Source: Cystobacter fuscus DSM 2262 (GTDB lineage: Bacteria; Myxococcota; Myxococcia; Myxococcales; Myxococcaceae). Taken from it: a stretch of 64,000 bases of DNA. Under the pieces are notes generated by a model. It ran no database searches. It saw nothing but the letters and a program-made list of their open reading frames with translations, and was not told the DNA's origin. Positions within the stretch are counted from its first letter, which is position 1. Every line of letters begins with the position of its first letter. The stretch spans positions 434,001 to 498,000 of the forward strand of contig NZ_ANAH02000064.1 in the NCBI RefSeq assembly GCF_000335475.2, written 5' to 3'. Shown here piece after piece: positions 1 to 15,300 of the stretch. The translations under genes and the position numbers were made by a program.

Positions 1-5556
<5,556 letters not shown>

Positions 5557-5580
5557 CTCTTTTTCCCGAGGTTGAATCCC

Positions 5581-6645
5581 ATGGAAACACTTCCAGCATT
5601 CTTCGATCCGACCCCCGTCGCCGAACGGCGCGATTGTCCCTATCAAGCGGGCGTCACCGCGGACCTGTCCGAGTTCCGCGCCGCGCTCGCGACGCAGGAC
5701 ATGCTCTCGGGGCTGAAGCAGTTCGAGGCCCGCTCCTCGGTCCAGACGGCGCAGGCCATCCTGGTGGACTGGGCGCTCGTCTTCGCGGTCTGGGCGGCGT
5801 GCCTGTACGTGTCACCCTGGCTGGCGCCGCTGGCGGTGCTGATCATCGGCAACCGGCAACGCTCGCTCGGCAACCTCCTCCACGATGGCGGCCACTGGAG
5901 CCTGGCCGACGAGAGCGGCAAGAACGACTTCTGGGTTCGCTTCTTCCTGGCGCCGCCGCTCTTCAACGCCACGGGCCTGTACCGGGACAGCCACCGCACC
6001 CATCACCGCCACCTGGGCTCGCTCCAGGATGATCCGGACTACATCCACCGGGACGAGTTCCATCAGATGTCCTGGCCGAGGATCCTCGCGATCAACGTGT
6101 TCTCCTGGCCGACGTGGAAGGGCTCCGTGGTGGGGCACCTGCCGCGCATCTCCTGGAAGGAGCGGGCGGTGATTGGCGCGTGGTGGGCCGTGGTGCTGGG
6201 GGTGCTCGCCCTGGTGTCGGGTCCGTGGGGCGCCGCGGGGTTCCTGGGCCTGTGGCTGGCGGCCAGGGCCACGGTCTTCCACTTCATCACCACGTTCCGG
6301 GAGATCACCGACCACGTCGGCCTGCGTCCGGGCTCGCTCAAGGGCTTCAGCCGGAACTCGCCCCGCTCGGGGCTGGGAAAGCTCTTCTTCCACCCGCGCA
6401 ACAATGGCTATCACCTGCTCCACCACCTGGATCCGCGCATTCCCTTCCATGCCCTGCCTCGGGCTCACGCCTACTGCATGAACCTGCCGTGGTACGCGTC
6501 GAGCCACCATTGTGACGGCTACTTCTTCGGGAAGCACGCGATCGTCGACTGCTGGCGGGGACGTTGCCCCATGGCCATCGCCCATGCGGAGTCGACTCCG
6601 GGCTCGCGGCCCGCCTCTGTCTCCATCACGGCCCACGCCGGCTGA
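5581..6645 (+). CDS. Membrane fatty-acid-desaturase-family oxygenase within the NRPS cluster
   Basis: A 354-residue integral membrane di-iron desaturase/hydroxylase of the fatty-acid desaturase superfamily. Three histidine boxes are visible: HDGGH near residue 100, HRTHHRH near 140, and HLLHH near 280, with hydrophobic segments between them. The ATG at 5581 is preferred over an upstream TTG (5572) because a GAGG lies about 9 nt before it. It sits 24 nt after one NRPS and 40 nt before the next on the same strand, so co-transcription is likely. Known family members desaturate, hydroxylate or ketolate acyl chains or carotenoids. In this cluster it probably oxidises a lipid starter or a peptide side chain, but the substrate cannot be read from the sequence. 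Confidence 0.88.
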   Translation: METLPAFFDPTPVAERRDCPYQAGVTADLSEFRAALATQDMLSGLKQFEARSSVQTAQAILVDWALVFAVWAACLYVSPWLAPLAVLIIGNRQRSLGNLLHDGGHWSLADESGKNDFWVRFFLAPPLFNATGLYRDSHRTHHRHLGSLQDDPDYIHRDEFHQMSWPRILAINVFSWPTWKGSVVGHLPRISWKERAVIGAWWAVVLGVLALVSGPWGAAGFLGLWLAARATVFHFITTFREITDHVGLRPGSLKGFSRNSPRSGLGKLFFHPRNNGYHLLHHLDPRIPFHALPRAHAYCMNLPWYASSHHCDGYFFGKHAIVDCWRGRCPMAIAHAESTPGSRPASVSITAHAG

Positions 6646-6685
6646 GCCTCACCCCCCCGGACTGTCTTCAGGGAGTGCCTTTCGT

Positions 6686-9600
6686 ATGTCCGAGCTGAAC
6701 CGGAAGAAGTTGCTCGAGAAGATGATGCAGCAGCGCCGCGCCTCGAAGCAGGCGGCGCCGGGGGCGTTGCTGCCCCGCTCGGGATCTTCTTCCCCGCTCC
6801 CCTTGTCCTTCGCGCAGCAGAGGCTGTGGTTCCTGGAGCAGTTGGAGCCCGGGAACACGGCGTACAACGTGCCGGCCGCGGTGCGGCTCACGGGCGAGTT
6901 GGATGTGCGGGCCCTGGAAAAGGCGCTCCATGGAGTCGTGCGCCGGCACGAGGCGCTGCGCACCACCTTCGACGCCCACGAGGGCAAGCCCTTCCAGGTC
7001 ATCCACCCCGAGTTGCTCGTGCCGCTGCCGCTGAGTGACTGGAGCGGGTGGGGGAGGGAAGAGCAGGAACGGGCGCTGCGAGAGGCGCGGCGGGAGGAGA
7101 GCGCGCGGCCGTTCGACCTGGTGCGCGGACCGCTGGTGCGAGCGCGGCTGCTGCGGCTGGGGGAGCGGGTGCACGTGTTGCTGTACACGCTGCACCACAT
7201 CATCTCGGATGGCTGGTCCGTGGGCGTGCTGGTGCGGGAAATGGCGGCGCTCTACCAGGAGCAGCGCACCGGCCGGCCCGCTCAGCTCGCGCCGCTGCCG
7301 GTGCAGTACGCGGACTACGCGCTCTGGCAGCAGTCGCAGCTGTCCGGACAGGCCCTGGAAGAGGCCCTGGCGCACTGGACCAAGCGCCTGGCCGGAGCAC
7401 CTCGGGTGCTGGAGTTGCCGACAGACCGGAAGCGGCCCGCGGTCCAGACGCACCGAGGCGCGCGGCAGGAAGTGCGGCTGTCGGCGGAGCTGACGCAGGC
7501 GCTCCAGGGCGTGTGCCGCCAGCAGGGCGCCACGCTGTTCATGGGCTTGCTGGCGGTGTTCCAACTGTTGCTCTCGCGCTATGCGAGGCAGGAGGACGTC
7601 GTGGTGGGCACGCCCACGGCGCACCGGCCGAGGATGGAGACCGAGGGGCTCATCGGCTTCTTCGTCAACACGCTGGTGCTGCGCACCGACTTGTCCGGAG
7701 CACCGAGCTTCCGGGGGCTGCTGGAGCGGGTGAAGGAGGTGGCGCTGGATGCCTTCAGCCACCAGGACGTGCCCTTCGAGAAGCTGGTGGAGCGCTTGCA
7801 ACCCGAGCGGGACACGAGTGTCTCGCCACTGTTCCAGGTGATGTTCGCGTTGCAGAACACGCCCGAGGGGCAGCTCCAGGTGGAGGGGCTGACGCTGCGT
7901 GAGGTGGAGGGTTCGGAGAGTCAGACGGCGCAGTTCGACCTGACCCTGGCGCTCACGGAAGTGAATGGCGCGCTCCAGGGAGCGTTCGAGTTCAACACGG
8001 ACCTGTTCGAGCAGGAGAGCATCGCGCGCATGGCGCGCCACTTCCAGGCCCTGCTGAAGGCCGCGGTGCAGCAGCCCGACAAGTCCATCACGGCGCTGCC
8101 GCTGGTGGACGAGCAGCAGCGGCGGGAAATCCTGGAGGGGTGGAACGGGACGGAGCGGGAGTTGCCGCGAGCGCCCTTCATCCATGAGTGGGTGATGCAG
8201 CAGGCCGAGCACACACCGGACAAGCCGGCGGTGATGTTCGAGGAGCAGTCCCTCACCTTTCGTGAGCTGAGGGCAGGGGTGAGGCGGGTGGCCGCCGCGC
8301 TCCAGGCGCGAGGGGTAGGCCCCGAGGTGACGGTGGGCCTGGTAGTGGAGCGCTCGGTGGAGGCGGTGGTGGGCCTGCTGGGCGTGCTCGAGGCGGGGGG
8401 CAGCTATGTTCCCATGGATCCCGCGGCGCCCCAGGAGCGGCTGGCGTACATGATGGGGGACAGCCAGACGCGGCTGCTCCTCACCCAGCACAGGCTGAAG
8501 CCCCGGCTGTCCTTCTTCGCGGGCGAGGTGCTGTGTCTGGATGTGCCGGAGGACTTCCCGGAGGCCGACTTCACCCCGCCGGTACTCCATGGCCACAGCA
8601 GTGCGTATGTCATCTACACCTCGGGCTCGACGGGTCAGCCCAAGGGCGTGCAGGTGAGTCACGCCAACGTGCTCAACTCCACGTTCGCTCGTCGCCACAG
8701 CTACCCGATGGCGCCCGAGTGCTACTTGATGCTGTCTCCGTTCACCTTCGACTCGTCGGTGTGCGGCATCTTCTGGACGCTGGCCAACGGCGGCACGCTG
8801 GTGCTGCCGCCGGATGCGCTGCGAGAGAGTGCCTCGGAGATTCCCCGCCTCATCGAGCGGCACCGTGCCACCCACTTGAGCTTCACGCCGTCGCTCTACA
8901 GCGCGGTGTTGGAGCTGGCCACACCCGAGCAGCTCCGCTCCCTGCGGCTCATCATCGTGGGCAGCGAGGCGAGTCCCCCCGCGCTGCTCGAGCGCCATGC
9001 CCGCCTGGCACCCCAGGCCCTGCTCTTCAACGAGTACGGCCCCACCGAGTCGACCGTCTGGTCCACCCGGCATCCGTGCGTGCCGGACCCCAAGGCCACC
9101 ACCGTTCCCATTGGAAGCCCCCCTTCCAACATGCGGGCCTACATCCTGGACCGGCACCTGCAACTCGTGCCGCCCGGGATTCCCGGTGAGCTGTACATCG
9201 CCGGTGACAACCTGGCGCGCGGCTACCTGCGCAAGCCGGGACTCACCGCGGAGCGCTTCCTGCCGGACCCCTTCGCTCGCCAACCCGGGGCACGCATGTA
9301 CCGCACGGGCGACCTGGCGCGTTGGCGCACCGACGGCGTCATCGAGTTCCACGGCCGCGTGGACCACCAGGTGAAGATCCGCGGCTTCCGGATCGAGCTG
9401 GGGGAAATCGAGGAGGTGCTCACGGGGCACCCGGGCCTGGTGGAGACGGTGGTGCTCGCGCGCGAGGACCGTCCGGGCGACAAGCAACTGGTGGCCTACG
9501 TGGTGCCGGCCGCACAGCCCGGAGCCTCCGCCGAGGAGCTGCGCGCCTTCCTGCGCACGAAGCTACCCGAGTACATGGTGCCCGCGTTCTTCGTGACGCT

Positions 9601-12600
9601 CGAGGCGCTGCCGCTCACCTCCAATGGCAAGGTGGACTGGCGCGCGCTGCCCGCGCCCGAAGCCGGCTCGAGTGAGTCCTATGTCGCCCCGCGCGATGAG
9701 CTCGAGGAGAAGCTCACGTCCATCTGGGCCCAGCTCCTCCACCTGGAGCGGGTCGGGGTGAGGGATCGTTTCTTCGAGTTGGGAGGTCACTCGCTGCTGG
9801 CCACGCAGTTGCACACCCGCATCCGGCAGACATTCGGGGTGGAGCTGCCCTTGCGCGCGCTCTTCGAGTCCTCGACGGTGGAGACCCAGGCGCAAAGGGT
9901 GGCCGCGGTGCTGCCCTCGGCCCGGGCTGCCTTGTCCCCGATCCTCTCGGCGAGCAGGGAAGGAATGCTCCCGCTGTCCTTCGCGCAGCAGAGGCTGTGG
10001 TTCCTGGAGCAGTTGGAGCCTGGGAACACGGCGTACAACATGCCAGCCGCGGTGCGGCTCACGGGCGAGTTGGATGCGGCCGCGCTGGAGAAGGCGCTCC
10101 ATGGAGTCGTGCGCCGGCACGAGGCGCTGCGCACCACCTTCGACTCCCTTGAGGGCAAGCCCTTCCAGGTCATCCACCCCGAGTTGCTCGTGCCGCTGCC
10201 GCTGAGTGACTGGAGTGGACTGAGCGCGGAGGACAAGGAGCAGGCGCTTCGCACGGCACGCCGAGAAGAGGCCTCGCGGCCGTTCGACCTGATGCGCGGA
10301 CCACTCGTGCGCGCGCGGCTGCTGCGGCTGGGCGAGCGAGAGCACGTGTTGCTGTACACGCTGCACCACATCATCTCGGACGGCTGGTCCGTGGGCGTGC
10401 TGGTGCGGGAAATGGCGGCGCTCTACCAGGAGCAGCGCACCGGGCACCCCGCTCAGCTCGCGCCGCTGCCGGTGCAGTACGCGGACTACGCGCTCTGGCA
10501 GCAGTCGCAGTTGTCGGGACAGGCGCTGGAAGAGGCCCTGGCGCACTGGACCAAGCGCCTGGCGGGGGCGCCTCGGGTGCTGGAGTTGCCGACGGACCGG
10601 AAGCGGCCCGCGGTCCAGACGCACCGGGGCGCGCGGCAGGACATCCGGCTGTCGGCGGAGTTGACCCAGGAGCTCCAGGGCGTGTGCCGTCAGCAGGGCG
10701 CCACGCTGTTCATGGGCCTGCTGGCGGTGTTCCAACTGCTGCTCTCGCGCTATGCGAGGCAAGAGGACGTGGTGGTGGGCACGCCCACGGCGCACCGGCC
10801 GAGGATGGAGACCGAGGGGCTCATCGGCTTCTTCGTCAACACGCTGGTGCTGCGCACCGACTTGTCCGGAGCACCGAGCTTCCGGGGGCTGCTGGAGCGG
10901 GTGAAGGAGGTGGCGCTGGATGCCTTCAGCCACCAGGACGTGCCCTTCGAGAAGCTGGTGGAGCGCTTGCAGCCCGAGCGGGACACGAGCGTCTCGCCGC
11001 TGTTCCAGGTGATGTTCGCGTTGCAGAACACGCCCGAGGAGCAGCTCCAGGTGGAGGGGCTGACGCTGCGCGAGGTGGAGGGCTCGGAGAGCCAGACGGC
11101 GCAGTTCGACCTGACGCTGGCGCTCACGGAGGTGGACGGCGCGCTCCAGGGCTCATTCGAGTTCAACACGGACCTGTTCGAGCAGGAGAGCATCGCGCGC
11201 ATGGCGCGCCACTTCCAGGCACTGCTCCAAGCGGCGGTGAAACAACCCGAGCGCCCGATCACGGCGCTACCGCTGGTGGACGAGCAGGAGCAGCGAGAGA
11301 TCCTGGAGGGGTGGAACGCAACAGAGCGGGAGTTGCCGCGAGCGCCCTTCATCCATGAGTGGGTGATGCAGCAGGCCGAGCGCACGCCGGACAAGCCGGC
11401 GGTGGTGTTCGAGGAGCAGTCCCTCACCTTCCGCGAGCTGAGGGCAGGGGCGAGACGGGTGGCCGCCGCGCTCCAGGCGCGAGGAGTGGGGCCCGAGGTG
11501 ACGGTGGGCCTGGTGGTGGAGCGCTCGGTGGAGGGAGTGGTGGGTCTGCTGGGCGTGCTCGAGGCGGGGGGCAGTTATGTGCCCATGGACCCCGCGCTGC
11601 CCCAGGAGCGACTGGCATACATGATGGGGGACAGCCAGACGCGGCTGCTGCTCACCCAGCGCGCACTGAAGCCCCGGCTGTCCTTCTTCGCGGGCGAGGT
11701 GCTGTGTCTGGATGTGCCGGAGGACTTCCCGGAGGCGGACTTCACCTCGCCGGCACTCGATGGCCGCCACGGCGCGTATGTCATCTACACGTCGGGCTCG
11801 ACGGGTCAGCCCAAGGGCGTGCAGGTGAGCCATGCCAGCGTGCTCAACTCCACGTTCGCCCGGCACATCGCCTTCCCCACGAGGCCCGAGAGCTACCTGA
11901 TGTTGGCGCCGTTCTCCTTTGATCCGTCCGTGTGCGGCATCTTCTGGACGCTGATCAATGGAGGCACGCTGGTGCTGCCGCCGGATGCGCTGCGGGAGAG
12001 TGCCTCGGAGATTCCCCGCCTCATCGAGCGGCATCGCATCAGTCATTTGAGCTTCACGCCGTCGCTCTACAGCGCGGTGCTGGAGCTGGCCTCGCCCGAG
12101 CAGCTCCGCTCCCTGCGGCTCATCATCGTGGCCAGCGAGGCGAGCCCTCCCGCGCTGCTCGAGCGCCATGCCCGCGTGGTGCCCCAGGCCCTGCTCTTCA
12201 ACGAGTACGGCCCCACCGAGTCGACCGTCTGGTGCACCGTGCATCCGTGTGTGCCGGATCCCAAGGCCACCACCGTCCCCATCGGGCGCCCCATCTCCAA
12301 CATGCGGGCCTACATCCTGGATCGGCATCTGCAACTCGTGCCGCCCGGAGTGCCCGGGGAGTTGTACATCTCGGGTGACAACCTGGCGCGCGGCTACCTG
12401 CGCAAGCCGGGACTCACCGCGGAGCGCTTCCTGCCAGACCCCTTCGCGCGCCAACCCGGGGCGCGCATGTACCGCACGGGCGACCTGGCGCGCTGGCGCA
12501 CCGATGGCGTCATCGAGTTCAACGGCCGCGTGGACCACCAGGTGAAGATCCGTGGCTTCCGGATCGAGCTGGGGGAAATCGAGGAGGTGCTCACCGGGCA

Positions 12601-13909
12601 CCCCGCGTTGGTGGAGACGGTGGTGCTCGCGCGCGAGGACCGCCCGGGTGACAAGCAACTGGTGGCCTACGTGGTGCCGGCCGCACGGCCCGGACCCTCG
12701 GTGGAGGAGATGCGCGCCTTCCTGCGCACGAAGCTGCCGGAGTACATGGTGCCCACGTTCTTCGTGACGCTCGAGGCGCTGCCGCTCACCGCCAACGGCA
12801 AGGTGGACTGGCGCGTGCTCCCGCCTCCGGAAGCCCCCCGCCGTCAGGAGCAGGTGGCTCCGCGCAACGAGCGGGAAGCGGCCGTGGCCCGGGTGTTCGC
12901 CGAGGTGCTCGGACTGCCTCGCGTGGGGGTCACCGAGACGTTCTTCGAGCTGGGTGGGCACTCGCTCAGCGCCGTCCGGGTGTTCGCGGCGCTGCGGGAC
13001 ACGCTGGGCATCCAACTGCCCCTCAAGGCCATCTTCGAGGCGCCCACCGTCGAGGCGCTCGCGCGGCGCATCGAGCGGCCCGTGTCCCCCAAGGGCGGAG
13101 CGCTCGTCACGTTGCGCGAGGGCGGACACAAGGCGCCCTTCTTCGCGGTGCACCCCATCGGGGGCAGCGTCTTCTGCTACGCCGAGCTGGCCCGGAGCCT
13201 CGATCCCCAGCGTCCCTTCCTGGCCCTGCAAGCGCGGGGTCTGGAGGGAGAGGCCCCGCCGCGCGAGCGGATCGAGGAGATGGCGGCGGCCTATGTCGAG
13301 GAGATCCGCCGGGTGCGTCCCCTCGGGCCCTATCTCCTGGGCGGCTGGTCCCTGGGCGGCGTGGTGGCCTTCGAGATGGCCCAGCAGTTCCTGCGCGCGG
13401 GCGAGCCGGTGGCCCTGGTGCTCATCGACAGCTACCTGAGTTCCACGCCCTCGGAGGAAGCCTCGTCCGCCGAGCTGCTCACGGGGTTCCTCCAGGACGT
13501 GACGGCGCTGGAGGGGCGCTCGGTCGACGCCTGGGCGCCGGGGGACGTGAGCCGAGTGGAGGAACTCGCGCCGGTTCTCGAGGCCGTGGGCGTGGACGCG
13601 CAGCGGGGGCGGAGCCTCTTCGAGGTCTTCCGTGCCCATGCCCGGGCGCTCGACCAGTACGTGGCCCGGCCCTATCCGGGAACGCTCTTCCTGCTGCGCT
13701 CGACGGATGATCCGGACGCGGCCATGGAGGAAACCTGGAAGCGGCTGGCCCAGGGCGAGGTGCGCGCCTCCACGCTGGAGACCCACCACTACGGGCTGCT
13801 GCGTGCGCCCCACGTCCAGCGGTTGGCCGCGTGGCTGCGTGCGTGTCTCGACGAGGCGGAGCAGGAGGCTGGGGTGGCACGGTCCTCCGGACGGGCGGCG
13901 GGAGCGTGA
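6686..13909 (+). CDS. Nonribosomal peptide synthetase, terminating (C-A-T-C-A-T-TE)
   Basis: A 2,407-residue NRPS. The frame is open upstream, but the ATG at 6686 is chosen: GGGAG lies 10 nt before it, and the protein then begins with the short basic helix (SELNRKKLLEKM) typical of NRPS N termini. Order: C (SFAQQRLWF, HHIISDGWS), A (YTSGSTG), T (GGHSLLA), C, A, T (GGHSLSA), then a type I thioesterase with GWSLGG near nt 13345 and a C-terminal H in ETHHYG. Pocket codes by eye are DSCSIGEVWK and DPCSIAEVWK; I cannot assign a substrate, but they resemble each other and A1 of the upstream NRPS. No epimerisation domain is present. The TE should release the peptide by hydrolysis or cyclisation. The stop overlaps the GTG of the MFS gene. 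Confidence 0.97.
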   Translation: MSELNRKKLLEKMMQQRRASKQAAPGALLPRSGSSSPLPLSFAQQRLWFLEQLEPGNTAYNVPAAVRLTGELDVRALEKALHGVVRRHEALRTTFDAHEGKPFQVIHPELLVPLPLSDWSGWGREEQERALREARREESARPFDLVRGPLVRARLLRLGERVHVLLYTLHHIISDGWSVGVLVREMAALYQEQRTGRPAQLAPLPVQYADYALWQQSQLSGQALEEALAHWTKRLAGAPRVLELPTDRKRPAVQTHRGARQEVRLSAELTQALQGVCRQQGATLFMGLLAVFQLLLSRYARQEDVVVGTPTAHRPRMETEGLIGFFVNTLVLRTDLSGAPSFRGLLERVKEVALDAFSHQDVPFEKLVERLQPERDTSVSPLFQVMFALQNTPEGQLQVEGLTLREVEGSESQTAQFDLTLALTEVNGALQGAFEFNTDLFEQESIARMARHFQALLKAAVQQPDKSITALPLVDEQQRREILEGWNGTERELPRAPFIHEWVMQQAEHTPDKPAVMFEEQSLTFRELRAGVRRVAAALQARGVGPEVTVGLVVERSVEAVVGLLGVLEAGGSYVPMDPAAPQERLAYMMGDSQTRLLLTQHRLKPRLSFFAGEVLCLDVPEDFPEADFTPPVLHGHSSAYVIYTSGSTGQPKGVQVSHANVLNSTFARRHSYPMAPECYLMLSPFTFDSSVCGIFWTLANGGTLVLPPDALRESASEIPRLIERHRATHLSFTPSLYSAVLELATPEQLRSLRLIIVGSEASPPALLERHARLAPQALLFNEYGPTESTVWSTRHPCVPDPKATTVPIGSPPSNMRAYILDRHLQLVPPGIPGELYIAGDNLARGYLRKPGLTAERFLPDPFARQPGARMYRTGDLARWRTDGVIEFHGRVDHQVKIRGFRIELGEIEEVLTGHPGLVETVVLAREDRPGDKQLVAYVVPAAQPGASAEELRAFLRTKLPEYMVPAFFVTLEALPLTSNGKVDWRALPAPEAGSSESYVAPRDELEEKLTSIWAQLLHLERVGVRDRFFELGGHSLLATQLHTRIRQTFGVELPLRALFESSTVETQAQRVAAVLPSARAALSPILSASREGMLPLSFAQQRLWFLEQLEPGNTAYNMPAAVRLTGELDAAALEKALHGVVRRHEALRTTFDSLEGKPFQVIHPELLVPLPLSDWSGLSAEDKEQALRTARREEASRPFDLMRGPLVRARLLRLGEREHVLLYTLHHIISDGWSVGVLVREMAALYQEQRTGHPAQLAPLPVQYADYALWQQSQLSGQALEEALAHWTKRLAGAPRVLELPTDRKRPAVQTHRGARQDIRLSAELTQELQGVCRQQGATLFMGLLAVFQLLLSRYARQEDVVVGTPTAHRPRMETEGLIGFFVNTLVLRTDLSGAPSFRGLLERVKEVALDAFSHQDVPFEKLVERLQPERDTSVSPLFQVMFALQNTPEEQLQVEGLTLREVEGSESQTAQFDLTLALTEVDGALQGSFEFNTDLFEQESIARMARHFQALLQAAVKQPERPITALPLVDEQEQREILEGWNATERELPRAPFIHEWVMQQAERTPDKPAVVFEEQSLTFRELRAGARRVAAALQARGVGPEVTVGLVVERSVEGVVGLLGVLEAGGSYVPMDPALPQERLAYMMGDSQTRLLLTQRALKPRLSFFAGEVLCLDVPEDFPEADFTSPALDGRHGAYVIYTSGSTGQPKGVQVSHASVLNSTFARHIAFPTRPESYLMLAPFSFDPSVCGIFWTLINGGTLVLPPDALRESASEIPRLIERHRISHLSFTPSLYSAVLELASPEQLRSLRLIIVASEASPPALLERHARVVPQALLFNEYGPTESTVWCTVHPCVPDPKATTVPIGRPISNMRAYILDRHLQLVPPGVPGELYISGDNLARGYLRKPGLTAERFLPDPFARQPGARMYRTGDLARWRTDGVIEFNGRVDHQVKIRGFRIELGEIEEVLTGHPALVETVVLAREDRPGDKQLVAYVVPAARPGPSVEEMRAFLRTKLPEYMVPTFFVTLEALPLTANGKVDWRVLPPPEAPRRQEQVAPRNEREAAVARVFAEVLGLPRVGVTETFFELGGHSLSAVRVFAALRDTLGIQLPLKAIFEAPTVEALARRIERPVSPKGGALVTLREGGHKAPFFAVHPIGGSVFCYAELARSLDPQRPFLALQARGLEGEAPPRERIEEMAAAYVEEIRRVRPLGPYLLGGWSLGGVVAFEMAQQFLRAGEPVALVLIDSYLSSTPSEEASSAELLTGFLQDVTALEGRSVDAWAPGDVSRVEELAPVLEAVGVDAQRGRSLFEVFRAHARALDQYVARPYPGTLFLLRSTDDPDAAMEETWKRLAQGEVRASTLETHHYGLLRAPHVQRLAAWLRACLDEAEQEAGVARSSGRAAGA
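6800..12831 (+). repeat. Direct repeat of a C-A module inside the second NRPS (offset 3,171 bp)
   Basis: Bases from about 6800 to 9660 recur almost unchanged from about 9971 to 12831. Landmark motifs (SFAQQRLWF start, HHIISDGWS, FALQNTP, YTSGSTG) are displaced by exactly 3,171 bp, or 1,057 codons, with long runs of identical DNA. Differences cluster around the substrate pocket and the linker to the carrier domain. This indicates a recent module duplication or ongoing gene conversion. Confidence 0.9.
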
Positions 13910-15300
13910 GGCCCTTCTTCATCCTGTGGATCGGCCAGCTCCTGTCGTCCATCGGCTCCGAGTTGACGCGCTTCGCGATCGGAGTCTGGGTCTACCAGCG
14001 CACCGGCGCGGTGAATGACTTCGCGTTCATCTCGCTCAGTCTTCTGCTCCCCCGGCTCCTGGTGCTGCCCTTCGCGGGGGTGCTGGTGGACCGGTGGAGC
14101 CGGCGCAAGGTGATGCTGCTGGCCGACACGGCCTCGGCGCTGTGCACGCTCGCCCTGTACGGCGTGCTCACGACCTCCGGAGCCTTGAACCTCTGGCTCA
14201 TCAATGTCCTGGTCATGCTGGGCGCCGCCTCCGGGGGCGTGCACTCGGTGGCCTACAAGGCGTCCTATCCGCTGCTCGTGCCCAAGGAGCAGCTCGGACG
14301 GGTCAACGGGGTGGTGCAGGGGCAGTACGCCGCGGCGCAGCTCATCGCCCCCCTGTTGGCCGGCTCGCTGTTGGGACTGGCGGGCCTGGAGACCATCATC
14401 GCCATCGACATGGGCACGTTCCTCGTCGCCGTGCTCACCTTGATGACGCTGCGCATTCCCCAGCCCCTCGTCCAGCGCGAGCGGAAGGAGTCGATCTGGC
14501 GTCAGCTCGGCGCGGGCTGGCACGAGCTGCGCAGCCGGCCCGGACTGGTGGGACTGCTGCTCGTGTTCTCCTTCGTCTTCTTCAATCTGGGAATGGCGGA
14601 GGTGTTGCTGACGCCCCTCGTCTTGTCCTTCGGCTCGCCCGCGCAGCTCGGCGTGGTGATGACCGCGGGAGGGGTGGGGATGCTGGGTGGCAGCGTGCTC
14701 ATGAGCGTCTGGGGAGGACCCAGGGCTCTCATGGCCGGCATGCTCGGCTTGTTCCCCGTCCAGGGAGCCATGTTCCTGCTCGGGGGCCTCACGCCCTCGG
14801 CGCTCGTCGCCGCGACGGGGGTGTTCGGCTTCTCGTTCGTCTTCCCCATCATCCTCGGGTGCAACAACTCCCTCTGGCAGCGCAAGACGCCGCTGGCCTT
14901 CCAGGGGCGCGTCTTCGCGCTCCGGGACATGGTGGACTCCCTGCTCACGCCCCTGGGGTACCTCGTCGCCGGACCCCTGGCGGACCGCGTCTTCGAGCCC
15001 CTGCTCATGCCCGGCGGCGCGCTGGCCTCGAGCGTCGGCGCGGTGATTGGCGTGGGCCCGGGCCGGGGCGTCGGGTTCCTCTTCATCCTCCTGGGGCTCA
15101 ATACGTTCATCGCCGCGGCCGTGGGGCTGCTGCACCCGCGCGTGCGCCGGCTCGAGCAGGAGCTGCCCGATGCGCTCCATGACGAGGCGGTGGGCGGCCC
15201 GGCCCGGCCCGAGGACTCACGGCGAGGTGCAGAACCCCACGTCGTCCAGGAGCAGCGTGCCGTCGCCGTCCAACCGCAGGCGGATGCGCGAGAGTCGTGA
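13906..15300 (+). CDS. MFS transporter, probable exporter of the NRPS product
   Basis: A 464-residue protein of the major facilitator superfamily with 10-12 predicted membrane spans, starting right after the first residues (FFILWIGQLLSSIGSEL). It has an A-motif-like loop, DRWSRRKVM, after the second span. The GTG at 13906 is chosen because it overlaps the NRPS stop (GTGA) and follows GGGAG, implying translational coupling; the frame extends upstream but only inside the NRPS. The sequence resembles enterobactin exporter/DHA3-like MFS proteins often found in peptide or siderophore clusters. The likely job is export of, or self-protection from, the NRPS product. The last 28 codons, past the final membrane span, overlap the 3' end of the convergent hydrolase gene by 84 bp. 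Confidence 0.93.
   Translation: MRPFFILWIGQLLSSIGSELTRFAIGVWVYQRTGAVNDFAFISLSLLLPRLLVLPFAGVLVDRWSRRKVMLLADTASALCTLALYGVLTTSGALNLWLINVLVMLGAASGGVHSVAYKASYPLLVPKEQLGRVNGVVQGQYAAAQLIAPLLAGSLLGLAGLETIIAIDMGTFLVAVLTLMTLRIPQPLVQRERKESIWRQLGAGWHELRSRPGLVGLLLVFSFVFFNLGMAEVLLTPLVLSFGSPAQLGVVMTAGGVGMLGGSVLMSVWGGPRALMAGMLGLFPVQGAMFLLGGLTPSALVAATGVFGFSFVFPIILGCNNSLWQRKTPLAFQGRVFALRDMVDSLLTPLGYLVAGPLADRVFEPLLMPGGALASSVGAVIGVGPGRGVGFLFILLGLNTFIAAAVGLLHPRVRRLEQELPDALHDEAVGGPARPEDSRRGAEPHVVQEQRAVAVQPQADARES

Noticed and set aside
6512-6685. A 58-residue N-terminal extension of the second NRPS
   Set aside because: It runs through the end of the desaturase gene in another frame. The ATG at 6686 has a RBS and begins the usual NRPS start helix.
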